Shown: positions 8,738-17,267, counted from the stretch's first letter. The stretch is DNA of 64,000 nucleotides from Vreelandella aquamarina (GCF_020075495.1 NZ_JABYQT010000001.1:496001-560000), one strand, 5' to 3'. Program-made: numbers and translations. The notes: generated from the letters alone by a model not told the origin.

Positions 8738-10480
8738 TTAGACGCTGGCCGCGCCGCCGTCGCTACGTGGGTCATGGGCGCTCTCGATCAGGCCATCCGG
8801 GTGGCGTACAATGGCGCCCGCATGGCCCATGGTGTCGCTGTAGGCATCATCCAGTACTTCAACATCGTGACCGGCTGCGCGCAGCTCTGCCGTCATGGCC
8901 GGGTCTATACGCGACTCGAGCTTCAAGTTGGTGCTGTTTTCCCCCCAAGTGCGACCCAATAGCCAACGTGGGGCGGCTACCGCATGCTGCAACGGCATGC
9001 CGTGGAAGGCGTAGCGCGAAAAGAGTGCTGCCTGGGTTTGCGGCTGGCCTTCACCACCCATGGTGCCGTAGACCATGGTTCGGCCATCGTTAAAGGTGGC
9101 GAGTGCCGGGTTGAGGGTATGAAACGGCTTACGCCCAGGGGCCAGGCCGCGCAGGCTGTTCGCGTCCAGCGAGAAGCTGACGCCGCGGTTTTGCCACAGT
9201 ACTCCGCTTTCAGGCAGTACCACACCGCTACCAAACTCCCAGTAGACGCTCTGGATAAAGCTTACCGAGCGGCCTTGGCTGTCAACCGTGCCCATCCAGA
9301 TGGTATCCCCAGGCTCAGGGGTATGTGGCCAGGGCAGGGCACGCGCTGGGTCGATGTGCGCGGCCTCACGATCAAGGTGGGCTGCACTGAGCAGCTCTTG
9401 AAGATCGATATCGACCCGGTCAGGGTCGGTAATATAGCGGTCGCGCAGCAAGAAGGCGCGTTTGGTAGCCTCGACCAAGCCGTGAAGATGGGCGAAACCT
9501 TCACCTTCGCCTACCCCCAGCCGCTCGTAGAGACCCAGAATCATCAGCGAGGCCATGCCTTGAGTGGGCGCGGGCAAGTTATAGAGCGTGGCATCTTGCA
9601 GGGCGACTTCAAGTGGCGTGACCCGCTGGGCACGGTAGGCGTTGAAGTCTTCCAGGCGCAGCGGGCTACCCAGCGTGCTTAAATCGCGTGCCATGCTCTG
9701 AGCCAGCTCGCCGCGGTAAAAATCGTCCAGGCCCGCCTCGGCCAGGCGGCGCAAGGTAGCGGCCAGGCGTGGCTGTTGCAGGCGTGTGCCTTGCTGAGGA
9801 ACATTGCCGTTGCTTAGAAAAGTCTCGCTGAAACCAGGGCTTTGGGAAAGGCGTTCCAGATGCTGACGGGTCAGGGCTTCTTGACTGCGCGAGATAGCCA
9901 CGCCCTGCTCCCCATGGCGAATGGCATCCTCAAAAAGCGTCGCAAGCGGAAGTGCTGTACCCCAGGATCTGGCCACATCGAGGGCTTCTTGCCAGCCACC
10001 GATCGTTCCCGCCATCGTCAAGGCGGCTTTGGGGCCGCGTTCGGGAATCTGTGTTTGCCCTTCATAAAAGGCTGGGGTCGCCATGCGAGCGGCGGGGCCG
10101 CAGGCATCGATGGCCACCGGGGGCTTGCCGGGCTCGTGAATCAACCAAAAGCCGTCGCCACCTATTGAGTTCATGTGTGGGTAAACCACCGCGATCGCCG
10201 CGGCCGCCGCGACCATCGCCTCTACCGCGTTGCCGCCTTGCTTGAGAATGTCACGCCCGGCGTTGGCAGCTAAATGGTGGGGCGCTACGCAGCTGCCGGC
10301 GCCATAACTGCGTTGGGTATTGAAGCCATCACCCGGTCGAAAGGACGTGGTGGGTGAGCTGGTGGTACGGTCGTTTGAGGTGGTCGTATTCTGCGCGTGG
10401 GCAAGATTTGGCATGCCAAGTGTTAAGCCCGCCGCCGACGTGGCGGCCGTTGCTAAGAATGAGCGGCGTGTAAGGGGCAT
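8738..10480 (-). CDS. ggt: Gamma-glutamyltransferase family protein with Tat signal
   Basis: An N-terminal nucleophile hydrolase of about 580 residues. Residues 1-30 form a twin-arginine signal (L-T-R-R-S-F-L, hydrophobic stretch, A-H-A), so folded export to the periplasm is predicted. The large subunit has GGNAVEAMVA and N-S-I-G-G-D-G-F. The autocatalytic Thr is in P-G-D-T-I-W-M-G-T-V-D, with Ile where many GGTs have a second Thr. GGEGQPQ and DPRSDGGA lie in the small subunit. Family members cleave gamma-glutamyl compounds or acylated substrates; the specificity is not readable here. ATG 10480 follows an AGGAAA site. Confidence 0.88.
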   Translation of the reverse strand: MPLTRRSFLATAATSAAGLTLGMPNLAHAQNTTTSNDRTTSSPTTSFRPGDGFNTQRSYGAGSCVAPHHLAANAGRDILKQGGNAVEAMVAAAAAIAVVYPHMNSIGGDGFWLIHEPGKPPVAIDACGPAARMATPAFYEGQTQIPERGPKAALTMAGTIGGWQEALDVARSWGTALPLATLFEDAIRHGEQGVAISRSQEALTRQHLERLSQSPGFSETFLSNGNVPQQGTRLQQPRLAATLRRLAEAGLDDFYRGELAQSMARDLSTLGSPLRLEDFNAYRAQRVTPLEVALQDATLYNLPAPTQGMASLMILGLYERLGVGEGEGFAHLHGLVEATKRAFLLRDRYITDPDRVDIDLQELLSAAHLDREAAHIDPARALPWPHTPEPGDTIWMGTVDSQGRSVSFIQSVYWEFGSGVVLPESGVLWQNRGVSFSLDANSLRGLAPGRKPFHTLNPALATFNDGRTMVYGTMGGEGQPQTQAALFSRYAFHGMPLQHAVAAPRWLLGRTWGENSTNLKLESRIDPAMTAELRAAGHDVEVLDDAYSDTMGHAGAIVRHPDGLIESAHDPRSDGGAASV

Positions 10481-10553
10481 CGTTTTTCCTCGAAGGGTTT
10501 GAATACCGCTAGTACGCAATAAGTGTGCCAGTGAACACGTAATCTTAAGTGAG

Positions 10554-10567
10554 CGCTTATATAAGCG
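10554..10567. promoter_or_regulatory. Perfect 14-bp palindrome upstream of ggt
   Basis: cgcttatataagcg is fully self-complementary and lies about 75 bp before the ggt start. It could be an operator overlapping a promoter. No regulator is identified. Confidence 0.35.
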
Positions 10568-10601
10568 TGCTCGTTAATGAAAAGAAGCTAAATTAGTCAT
10601 T

Positions 10602-10627
10602 GGCTCTTGGTCATGAGCCGTTTTTTT
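10602..10627 (+). terminator. Intrinsic terminator with no obvious upstream plus-strand gene
   Basis: A GGCTC/GAGCC stem with an 8-nt loop followed by G and seven T. The only neighbouring gene (ggt) runs the other way, so either a short plus-strand transcript exists or the terminator insulates the tRNA array downstream. The rest of 10481-10738 holds no gene I can support. Confidence 0.55.
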
Positions 10628-10738
10628 GCACCTTGGTAGGGCAGTGGGGGTAAACGTGCTACCTCATGAGGCATCGTGAATCCACAAGCCAGTACCCAGG
10701 CCAGATCAGCACCAAGACATTGAACCGAAACAGAGGGC

Positions 10739-10767
10739 TTGACAGTAAATGACGCTCTGAGTAATAT
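10739..10767 (+). promoter_or_regulatory. Sigma-70 promoter of the tRNA-Glu/Gly array
   Basis: TTGACA (10739-10744), a 17-bp spacer, TAATAT (10762-10767), then a GC-rich discriminator (acgcgcc). Near-consensus elements with such a discriminator are typical of stable-RNA promoters under stringent control. Confidence 0.85.
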
Positions 10768-10795
10768 ACGCGCCACCTCGACGAGGCAATGAAAC

Positions 10796-10871
10796 GTCCC
10801 ATTCGTCTAGTGGTCTAGGACACCGCCCTTTCACGGCGGTAACAAGGGTTCGAACCCCTTATGGGACGCCA
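10796..10871 (+). tRNA. tRNA-Glu (TTC), copy 1
   Basis: 76 nt with encoded CCA. Acceptor stem GTCCCAT/ATGGGAC, anticodon loop CTTTCAC (anticodon TTC), T-loop GTTCGAACC. Confidence 0.97.
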
Positions 10872-10895
10872 ATTTCATCGTTTAGGTATCGGAGT

Positions 10896-10970
10896 GCGGG
10901 AATAGCTCAGTGGTAGAGCATCGCCTTGCCAAGGCGAGGGTCGAGAGTTCGAATCTCTTTTCCCGCTCCA
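10896..10970 (+). tRNA. tRNA-Gly (GCC), copy 1
   Basis: 75 nt with encoded CCA. Acceptor GCGGGAA/TTCCCGC, anticodon loop TTGCCAA (anticodon GCC). Confidence 0.97.
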
Positions 10971-10973
10971 GAC

Positions 10974-11049
10974 GTCCCATTCGTCTAGTGGTCTAGGACA
11001 CCGCCCTTTCACGGCGGTAACAGGGGTTCGAACCCCCTATGGGACGCCA
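10974..11049 (+). tRNA. tRNA-Glu (TTC), copy 2
   Basis: Same as copy 1 except for T-stem changes that keep pairing (CAGGGG...CCCCTA). Only 3 bp separate it from the preceding tRNA-Gly. Confidence 0.97.
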
Positions 11050-11072
11050 ATCCGATAAGCAGCATTGATTAA

Positions 11073-11147
11073 GCGGGAATAGCTCAGTGGTAGAGCATCG
11101 CCTTGCCAAGGCGAGGGTCGAGAGTTCGAATCTCTTTTCCCGCTCCA
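11073..11147 (+). tRNA. tRNA-Gly (GCC), copy 2
   Basis: 75 nt, identical to copy 1 through the CCA end. Its 3' end and flank are partly re-duplicated downstream at 11182-11236. Confidence 0.97.
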
Positions 11148-11181
11148 ATCAAGTGATTGATAGTGTGGTTAAGCAAGTGCA

Positions 11182-11227
11182 GGTCGAGAGCTGGAACGCC
11201 AGCCCGGTCGAATCTCTTTCCCGCTCC
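11182..11227 (+). pseudogene. tRNA-Gly 3'-end remnant with insertion
   Basis: Bases 11182-11190 match the tRNA-Gly ggtcgagag segment. About 17 unrelated bases follow, containing a ctgg/ccag inverted pair. Then 11208-11227 repeats the tRNA-Gly T-arm and acceptor 3' strand through CCA with one base missing. The flank atcaagtga after it equals the flank after the intact copy 2, so this is a decayed tandem duplication. No 5' half is present. Confidence 0.75.
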
Positions 11228-11263
11228 AATCAAGTGAAGTATTGATAATTTAGATGCTTATAC

Positions 11264-11339
11264 GTCCCATTCGTCTAGTGGCCTAGGACACCGCCCTTTC
11301 ACGGCGGTAACAAGGGTTCGAACCCCTTATGGGACGCCA
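11264..11339 (+). tRNA. tRNA-Glu (TTC), copy 3
   Basis: 76 nt with CCA; one D-loop change (tggcct for tggtct). The anticodon loop is identical to the other copies. Confidence 0.97.
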
Positions 11340-11356
11340 TCTAAAGCGTTTACGTT

Positions 11357-11431
11357 GCGGGAATAGCTCAGTGGTAGAGCATCGCCTTGCCAAGGCGAGG
11401 GTCGAGAGTTCGAATCTCTTTTCCCGCTCCA
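11357..11431 (+). tRNA. tRNA-Gly (GCC), copy 3
   Basis: 75 nt with CCA, identical to copies 1 and 2; last gene of the array. Confidence 0.97.
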
Positions 11432-11589
11432 CGTAAACCTTCTTCTTTTGGTTATCCTTTCTTGTTCCCTGGCTAAATAGCCTTTATCAACCGTCTTTGA
11501 TGACGGCGTTTTGCTGTGCGTGTGATTTATGCACAGGTGGTTGATAACTACCTGCGCCCAGGCGCTATGCCTGAGCGTAGGCGGTGTGC

Positions 11590-12588
11590 CTAGTTGAGCG
11601 TGAAGTGGTTGACGATACCGTTGAGCGACTGCGAACGCTGCTTCAGGTCGTGGGCGGAGTCGGCGGTCTGCTGAACCATGGCGGCGTTGTCCTGGGTAGA
11701 CTGATCGAGCTGGGCGATCGCCACGTTGATCTGCTCGATGCCTTGGGTTTGCTCATGAGTCGCCGCGGTGATCTCCGCAAACAGGGCGTTGATACGCTGA
11801 ATCTGCTGGTCGATGTGCTCCATGCGCTCCCTGGCGGTGCTGACCCGTGAGGCACCGGTATCCACTTGAGCGTTGGACGTAGTGATCAGCATCTTGATCT
11901 CTTGAGCCGCACTTGCCGAACGGTTGGCCAACTGGCGTACTTCACCTGCTACCACGGCAAAGCCTCGACCGTGCTCACCGGCACGCGCGGCCTCCACCGA
12001 GGCATTGAGCGCCAGGATGTTGGTCTGGAACGCGATGCTATCGATCAGTGTGACAATTTCGGAAATCTTGACCGCTTCACGAGTAATTTCCTGCATTGAG
12101 TCAACGGCTTCGCCAATGGCCTGCTGGCCTGCCTGGGAGGTTTCACCGGCGCTACGCACCAGTTCCTTGGCCTGCTCGACGTTATCGGCATTCTGGCGCA
12201 CGGTGGCGGTAACTTCTTCCATGCTGGCAGAGGTTTGCTGTAGGGCAGCGGCCTGCTGCTCGGTACGCGAAGAGAGTTCCTGATTGCCTGCAGCAATATC
12301 GGCGGAGTTGTGATCCACCGCGGCGCTGGTTGTGTGGATTTCCTGCATGGTGGCATGAAGCTTGTTGCGCATCTGCTGAATATCGTAAAGCAGGCTGCGG
12401 GTATCGTGGGCGTTTAGATCGACCTTGGCCGTCAGGTCACCCTGGGCAATGCGTGCAACGACGCTTGCCGCGTAATCTGGCTCGCCACCCAGGCGGCGCA
12501 GGATCAGCGAGATCATGGCCCAGAATGCCAGTGTTACCAGCGCGCCGGCCACAAGGCCTACCAGGATGGTCTTGATCAGTTTGGCCAT
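11590..12588 (-). CDS. Chemoreceptor 3' half: TM2, HAMP and methyl-accepting signalling domain
   Basis: 332 residues: a membrane segment (about 5-28), L-G-G-E-P HAMP entry, long coiled coil, and the conserved hairpin tip ([21 protein letters not shown]). It lacks a periplasmic sensor and TM1. The upstream ORF (12595-13221) supplies exactly these, and the two are in the same frame with one TAG between them, followed by GCA ATC and this ATG. As written, a full receptor needs readthrough or assembly of two chains by re-initiation; otherwise it is a recent pseudogene or a base-call error. The reinitiation ATG has no good ribosome-binding site. Confidence 0.88.
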   Translation of the reverse strand: MAKLIKTILVGLVAGALVTLAFWAMISLILRRLGGEPDYAASVVARIAQGDLTAKVDLNAHDTRSLLYDIQQMRNKLHATMQEIHTTSAAVDHNSADIAAGNQELSSRTEQQAAALQQTSASMEEVTATVRQNADNVEQAKELVRSAGETSQAGQQAIGEAVDSMQEITREAVKISEIVTLIDSIAFQTNILALNASVEAARAGEHGRGFAVVAGEVRQLANRSASAAQEIKMLITTSNAQVDTGASRVSTARERMEHIDQQIQRINALFAEITAATHEQTQGIEQINVAIAQLDQSTQDNAAMVQQTADSAHDLKQRSQSLNGIVNHFTLN

Positions 12589-12594
12589 GATTGC

Positions 12595-13221
12595 CTAGCT
12601 GATATCGCCCATGAAGATGCCGCTGGATACGTACACATCCCAAGGCGCGTAGGCCTCGGTGTAGGTGTGTACCAAGGGCATGGCATCATTGCCCCGGGCA
12701 AAGTTGGAGCGGTAGTCGGTAAAGCCCGCACCCGTACTGCGGGCGCTGTCCAGGATCGAATGGAAAATCAGCTTGCCCTGTGGGTCGGTAACCTGGGAAA
12801 GGTCCTGACCCGGCGGACGTTTGGGGTGGGCCAGCATTTTAAGGTCGCCGGTCAGCGCGAACAGGTAGTTGTCATCCTTGCCAAAGCGCATGTCGCGGAT
12901 GGTTTCAAACGCCAGGGTTTTGGCCTCTTCCAGGCTGATCTGACCCTGTCTGGCCCTCTCATCGAAATGCTCGAGAGTGGATACGGCAATGTTCACAGCG
13001 GTTACCATGCGCTGCTCGCGCTCATGATGCAGCAGCGCCCGACTTTGTAGGGCGTTTACGGTAATCATGATGACAAGTATCAGCCACAGAACCGCTACGC
13101 CCATCAGCCGCTGGCGGCGCAGCGAAAGTGCTGACATGCCGAGCTTGGCTTCAGCGGGTGAGTGTTCGGTGGAAGAAGTCTTGGTAAAGGCGACAGGGGG
13201 CTGGGTAATGATGGTGCTCAT
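12595..13221 (-). CDS. Chemoreceptor 5' half: TM1 plus single Cache sensor domain
   Basis: 208 residues: a cytosolic N-terminus, one membrane segment (about 39-57), then a periplasmic single-Cache type 2 domain (FETIRDMRFGKDDNYLF, LAHPKRPPGQDLS, Y-A-P-W-D-V-Y-V-S-S-G-I-F). It ends G-D-I-S-TAG just where Cache domains normally run into TM2. The frame continues with A-I-M-A-K-L-I-K, so the amber codon interrupts one ancestral gene; CAG to TAG would be the simplest origin. See the partner ORF at 11590-12588. Confidence 0.85.
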   Translation of the reverse strand: MSTIITQPPVAFTKTSSTEHSPAEAKLGMSALSLRRQRLMGVAVLWLILVIMITVNALQSRALLHHEREQRMVTAVNIAVSTLEHFDERARQGQISLEEAKTLAFETIRDMRFGKDDNYLFALTGDLKMLAHPKRPPGQDLSQVTDPQGKLIFHSILDSARSTGAGFTDYRSNFARGNDAMPLVHTYTEAYAPWDVYVSSGIFMGDIS

Positions 13222-13267
13222 TAGGTGTTTTTCTCATTTATGAATTATGTGTTCCCTTGCATGCCTT

Positions 13268-13283
13268 GCTATTAGCTAATAGC
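13268..13283. promoter_or_regulatory. Perfect 16-bp palindrome in the chemoreceptor/yadG divergent region
   Basis: gctattagctaatagc is self-complementary and lies 47 bp upstream of the chemoreceptor start. It is a candidate operator. Confidence 0.4.
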
Positions 13284-13293
13284 GTAACGGCAT

Positions 13294-13319
13294 ATGCCTA
13301 ATACTAAAGTATTAGGCAT
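13294..13319. promoter_or_regulatory. Long dyad (12-bp arms, 2-bp centre)
   Basis: Arms atgcctaatact and agtattaggcat surround aa. It could be an operator or, with a widened loop, an RNA hairpin. A GC hairpin (13329-13345) without a T-tract follows. The 13222-13498 gap otherwise holds no gene. Confidence 0.4.
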
Positions 13320-13498
13320 GCGGTCATGCGCGGCAAAACGCCGCGATTACTAATTGAGTTGGACGAATTGGTTGGTGGGGTAACGAGATAGCTACAGGCG
13401 CCTTGTTAGGCTGGCTTGAAAAATCCACAGAATGCCCCGATATCGTTGCTTCTCACGTGTTTTCTAGTGCCCCATTTTTTTGCTGACAGGACATCTTT

Positions 13499-14461
13499 AT
13501 GGCCGAACCGGCATTGTCTATCCGTGGCCTTACCAAGGTGTACGGCAATGGCTTTCAAGCGTTGAAAGGAATCGATCTGGACGTTCAGCAGGGCGATTTC
13601 TTTGCTCTGCTGGGCCCTAATGGCGCGGGTAAGTCCACTACCCTCGGCGTTGTGTGCTCGCTGGTGCAGAAGTCCGCAGGCAAGGTGTCCATCTTCGGAA
13701 TCGACATCGACCGCGACTTCGCCAAGGCCAAGTACCAGTTGGGCGTGGTTCCTCAGGAATTCAACTTCAACCAGTTCGAGAAAGTGATCGATATCGTTCT
13801 GGCGCAGGCGGGCTACTACGGCATGACGCGCCGCGAAGCGCTGCCGCGCGCCGAGCAGCTTTTGCGCGACCTTGGCCTGTGGGACAAGCGCAACGGCAAC
13901 GCGCGCATGCTGTCCGGCGGGATGAAGCGCCGGCTGATGATTGCTCGCGCCTTGATACACCGCCCCAGGCTGTTGATTCTGGATGAACCCACGGCAGGAG
14001 TGGATATCGAACTGCGCCGCAGCATGTGGGAGTACATGCGCCGCATCAATCAGGACGAAGGTACGACCATTATCCTGACCACCCACTATCTGGAAGAGGC
14101 GGAGAGCCTGTGTCGCAATATCGCCATCATCAATCACGGCGAAATCGTGCGTAACACCAGCGTGCGCGAGCTTCTGACCGAGTTGAATACCGAAACCTTC
14201 CTGCTGGATCTCGCCGCGCCGGTTACCAAGCTGCCGGCAATCGACGGGTTCGAGATCGCCCAGGTCGAACCCTCGCAGCTCTCGGTCGTCATTCATCGTG
14301 GCCAGCAGCTCAACGATGTGTTCAGCGCGCTGAGCGAGCAGGGCGTTCGGGTGGTATCCATGCGCAATCGCGCCAACCGCCTGGAGGAGATGTTCGTGTC
14401 CATGGTAGAGGCCGGCAACAAGGCCATCGACGAGCGTACGCAAGCGGAGGCACAGACATGA
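13499..14461 (+). CDS. yadG: ABC transporter ATP-binding protein, YadG-type
   Basis: 320 residues. Walker A GPNGAGKST (about residue 40), signature LSGGMKRRL, Walker B LLILDEPTAG, and H-loop TTHYLEEAE, all intact. A C-terminal extension of about 90 residues is typical of ABC-2 export ATPases. It overlaps yadH by 4 bp (ATGA), so the pair is translationally coupled. Substrate unknown; the YadGH family is widespread in gammaproteobacteria. Confidence 0.94.
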   Translation: MAEPALSIRGLTKVYGNGFQALKGIDLDVQQGDFFALLGPNGAGKSTTLGVVCSLVQKSAGKVSIFGIDIDRDFAKAKYQLGVVPQEFNFNQFEKVIDIVLAQAGYYGMTRREALPRAEQLLRDLGLWDKRNGNARMLSGGMKRRLMIARALIHRPRLLILDEPTAGVDIELRRSMWEYMRRINQDEGTTIILTTHYLEEAESLCRNIAIINHGEIVRNTSVRELLTELNTETFLLDLAAPVTKLPAIDGFEIAQVEPSQLSVVIHRGQQLNDVFSALSEQGVRVVSMRNRANRLEEMFVSMVEAGNKAIDERTQAEAQT

Positions 14462-15231
14462 ATGCGACCCAAACCCTGGTAGCGCTATGGACGCTGGTGT
14501 TCAAGGAGATCAAGCGCTTTACGCGTATCTGGCCCCAGACCCTGCTGCCGCCTTCGATCACCATGGCGATGTACTTCATCATCTTTGGCAATCTGATCGG
14601 CTCGCGCATTGGCGAGATGGACGGCTACAGCTACATGGACTTCATCGTCCCTGGCCTGATCATGATGTCGGTGATCACCAACAGCTACTCGAACGTCGCT
14701 TCCAGTTTCTTCTCGAACAAGTTTCAGCGCTCGGTAGAGGAGTTGATGGTCTCGCCCATGCCCAACTGGGTGATTCTCTCGGGCTTCATTCTGGGGGGGA
14801 TGGCGCGCGGGCTGGGTGTGGGGCTGATTGTCACCATCGTTTCGCTGTTCTTTACCCGTCTGAGCGTTGAGCATCCGCTTCTGACCGTGCTGGTGGTGGT
14901 GCTGACCTCAGCGCTGTTCTCCATCGGCGGGTTCATCAACGCGCTGATGGCCAACAAGTTCGATGACATTTCCATCGTGCCGACCTTCATTCTGACCCCG
15001 CTGACTTACCTTGGCGGCGTGTTCTACTCGATCTCCATGCTGCCCAGCTTCTGGCAGGGCGTCTCCATGCTCAACCCTATCCTGTACATGGTGAACGTCT
15101 TCCGCTACGGCTTCCTGGGTGTCTCGGACATCCCTGTGGTATGGGCACTGGCGGCCGTTTTTGCATTTATCGTCGTGCTGTTTTTCGTCGCTCTGGCCAT
15201 GCTGGAACGTGGCAAGGGTATTCGCAGCTGA
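14458..15231 (+). CDS. yadH: ABC-2 type permease, YadH-type
   Basis: 257 residues with about six membrane segments and the ABC-2 signature region (FKEIKRFTRIWPQ at the N-terminus, LTPLTYLGGVFYSISMLP in the fifth segment). It is the partner of the preceding ATPase. Three short repeats of a ttttcaag-centred unit follow the stop and fill the gap to queF. Confidence 0.94.
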   Translation: MNATQTLVALWTLVFKEIKRFTRIWPQTLLPPSITMAMYFIIFGNLIGSRIGEMDGYSYMDFIVPGLIMMSVITNSYSNVASSFFSNKFQRSVEELMVSPMPNWVILSGFILGGMARGLGVGLIVTIVSLFFTRLSVEHPLLTVLVVVLTSALFSIGGFINALMANKFDDISIVPTFILTPLTYLGGVFYSISMLPSFWQGVSMLNPILYMVNVFRYGFLGVSDIPVVWALAAVFAFIVVLFFVALAMLERGKGIRS

Positions 15232-15241
15232 CCGCACGACC

Positions 15242-15279
15242 GTTTTCAAGGCTGCTTTTCAAGACCGCTTTTCAAGAGA
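15242..15279. repeat. Three 12-13 bp tandem repeats between yadH and queF
   Basis: The units are 15242-15253, 15254-15266 and 15267-15279, all sharing ttttcaag. The array starts 10 bp after the yadH stop and its last unit supplies part of the queF ribosome-binding site. Confidence 0.8.
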
Positions 15280-15287
15280 GCATGACC

Positions 15288-16121
15288 ATGGCACACCGCC
15301 CCGATACACTGGAACACGCGCCCCTGGGGCGCGATTCCGCCTACCCCGAGCAGTACGATGCGGGGCTTTTGTTTCCCATTCCCCGCGCTGCCAATCGTGC
15401 GCCGCTGGGCATTGAAGAGGGTAGTCTGCCGTTTGTCGGTGAAGACGAATGGCACGCCTTCGAGGTTTCCTGGCTGAACGCCCGCGGCAAGCCTATCGTA
15501 GCCGTGGCTCGTTTCCGTCTGCCGGCGACTTCTCCCAGCCTGATCGAATCCAAATCCTGGAAGCTCTACCTCAACAGCTTCAACCAGACCCGCGTCGAGA
15601 GCCGCGAAGCGCTGATCGACACGCTTACGCGTGATCTGAGCGCCGCCGCTGGCGCCCAGGTAAGTGTCGAGCTTTTCGGTGTGGACGATGCCGAGCTTGC
15701 CCCGCAGCCGCTGCCTGGCGACTGTCTGGATGATCTGGATATCGAGGTAAGCGACTACACGCCCAGCGCCGCCCACCTGGCAGTAAGCAACGAGGTAGTG
15801 GAAGAGACACTGCATTCGCACCTGCTCAAATCCAACTGCCCGGTGACTGGTCAGCCCGACTGGGGCAGCGTGCTGATTCGCTACAAGGGCCCCAAGCTTG
15901 ATCGGGAAGGTCTGCTGCGCTACCTGATCGGCTATCGTCAGCATCAGGACTTTCACGAGCACTGTGTAGAGCACATCTTCACTGACCTGATGGCTCACGC
16001 CCGGCCCAGCGAGCTTCTGGTGCTGGCGCGCTACGTGCGCCGTGGTGGGCTGGATATCAGCCCCTGGCGCGCCACGCCCGGCCTTGCGCCGCCAAGCCCC
16101 TTGCGTCTGGCAAGGCAGTAA
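15288..16121 (+). CDS. queF: NADPH-dependent 7-cyano-7-deazaguanine (preQ0) reductase
   Basis: 277 residues, the long bimodular QueF form. It reduces preQ0 to preQ1 for queuosine in tRNA. The QueF motif E-S-K-S-W-K-L-Y (about residue 87) and the catalytic Cys in S-N-C-P-V-T-G-Q-P-D-W are present, as is F-H-E-H-C-V-E. ATG 15288 is preferred because AAGAGAG lies about 9 bp upstream; ATG 15282 is too close to it. No other queuosine gene is nearby. Confidence 0.95.
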   Translation: MAHRPDTLEHAPLGRDSAYPEQYDAGLLFPIPRAANRAPLGIEEGSLPFVGEDEWHAFEVSWLNARGKPIVAVARFRLPATSPSLIESKSWKLYLNSFNQTRVESREALIDTLTRDLSAAAGAQVSVELFGVDDAELAPQPLPGDCLDDLDIEVSDYTPSAAHLAVSNEVVEETLHSHLLKSNCPVTGQPDWGSVLIRYKGPKLDREGLLRYLIGYRQHQDFHEHCVEHIFTDLMAHARPSELLVLARYVRRGGLDISPWRATPGLAPPSPLRLARQ

Positions 16122-16166
16122 GTCACTGCGCTACAGTAGAGCCTGACTGAACGAAGGATCAAACCT

Positions 16167-16727
16167 ATGGATGCACTCACGCTTCTTCATGAACGCAGCT
16201 CGATGGGCAAGCTTGTCGAACCCGCGCCCACCGCCGAGCAGTTGGACGCCCTCTACAAGGCAGCCCTGCGCGCCCCGGACCACAAGGAGCTGCGCCCCTG
16301 GCGATTTATCGAATTTACCGGGGAAGGGCGTGAGCGCCTGGGTGAGCTGTTTGCCGAAGCCGAGTTTCAGGAAGACCCTGGCGCCAGCGATGATACGCTC
16401 AACGCCGCACGCAAGAAGCCACTACGCGCGCCCATGATCATCGCCGTGATCGCCAAGGTAACCCCCGATCTGCCCAAGGTGCCCAAGATGGAGCAGGTCA
16501 TTTCCGCCGGCTGCGCCGCTCACGGCATTTTGCTGGCCGCCCACGGGCTGGGGCTGGGCGCCATGTGGCGCAGCGGCAAGTATGCCTTCGACCCCGTGGT
16601 GCGCAAGGGGCTCTCGCTGGAAGAGAACGACGAAGTGGTCGCGTTCATCTACCTGGGTAATCTTGGCGGGCGCCACAAGCCGCTGCCGCAGCACGACGCG
16701 GCCGATTTTGTCGAGCGCTGGGCCTAG
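16167..16727 (+). CDS. Nitroreductase family protein, YdjA-like
   Basis: 186 residues, a minimal nitroreductase fold. R-S-S-x-x (residues 10-12) and A-P-D-H-K-E-L-R-P-W-R match FMN-binding positions, and G-L-G-A-M-W-R-S-G is the YdjA-type C-terminal motif. It is probably an FMN-dependent NAD(P)H reductase; the natural substrate is unknown. The stop is 11 bp before the next gene, so the two are likely co-transcribed. Confidence 0.9.
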   Translation: MDALTLLHERSSMGKLVEPAPTAEQLDALYKAALRAPDHKELRPWRFIEFTGEGRERLGELFAEAEFQEDPGASDDTLNAARKKPLRAPMIIAVIAKVTPDLPKVPKMEQVISAGCAAHGILLAAHGLGLGAMWRSGKYAFDPVVRKGLSLEENDEVVAFIYLGNLGGRHKPLPQHDAADFVERWA

Positions 16728-16738
16728 GAGTAACCACC

Positions 16739-17254
16739 ATGCGCAAACCCGGTGTACCTCACCCGCGCTTGCCCCTGCCGGAAGGTCGGGAGGACCTGGC
16801 CGCTTTTCACGCCTGGCTGGGTGACGCCATCCCCATGGTGGGAGCACTGGGTATTGAAAGCATGTCGATGCACAACCACGCGCTTACCTGGCAACTGGCA
16901 TTACGCCCCAACCTGAACGACAAAGGCACCGGCTTTGGCGGCGCGTTAAGTGCGCAGACCACGCTGCAAGGCTGGTGCTGGGTAACGCTCTGGCTGCGCG
17001 GGCAGGGGCTGGCGCGGGATGTAGTCGTGGCCGAGGCCACTCAACGCTTCCTGGCCCCGGTCAACGGCGACTACCGCCTGGTCTGCACGCCCAGCGAGGG
17101 GGAGGGCATCGAACAGCTCAGCCAAGCGCTTGCCGAGCGCGGCAAGGGCCGCATCGCGCTGACCCAAAAGCTCTACTGTGGCGATGCGTTCTGCCTGGAA
17201 GCCCACGGCAGTTATGCCGTGCTGGCAGGCCGCGATCAAGAACAACCGCGCTGA
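16739..17254 (+). CDS. YiiD C-terminal-like hotdog thioesterase
   Basis: 171 residues resembling the thioesterase half of YiiD/FabY-type proteins. N-D-K-G-T-G-F-G-G-A-L (about residue 60) is the hotdog central helix entry, and V-V-A-E-A-T-Q-R-F-L-A-P-V follows. It lacks the N-terminal GNAT domain found in YiiD. Probable role: acyl-CoA or acyl-ACP thioester hydrolysis. An AGGAG ribosome-binding site precedes the ATG. Confidence 0.85.
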   Translation: MRKPGVPHPRLPLPEGREDLAAFHAWLGDAIPMVGALGIESMSMHNHALTWQLALRPNLNDKGTGFGGALSAQTTLQGWCWVTLWLRGQGLARDVVVAEATQRFLAPVNGDYRLVCTPSEGEGIEQLSQALAERGKGRIALTQKLYCGDAFCLEAHGSYAVLAGRDQEQPR

Positions 17255-17267
17255 TTCGGAAAAAGGC

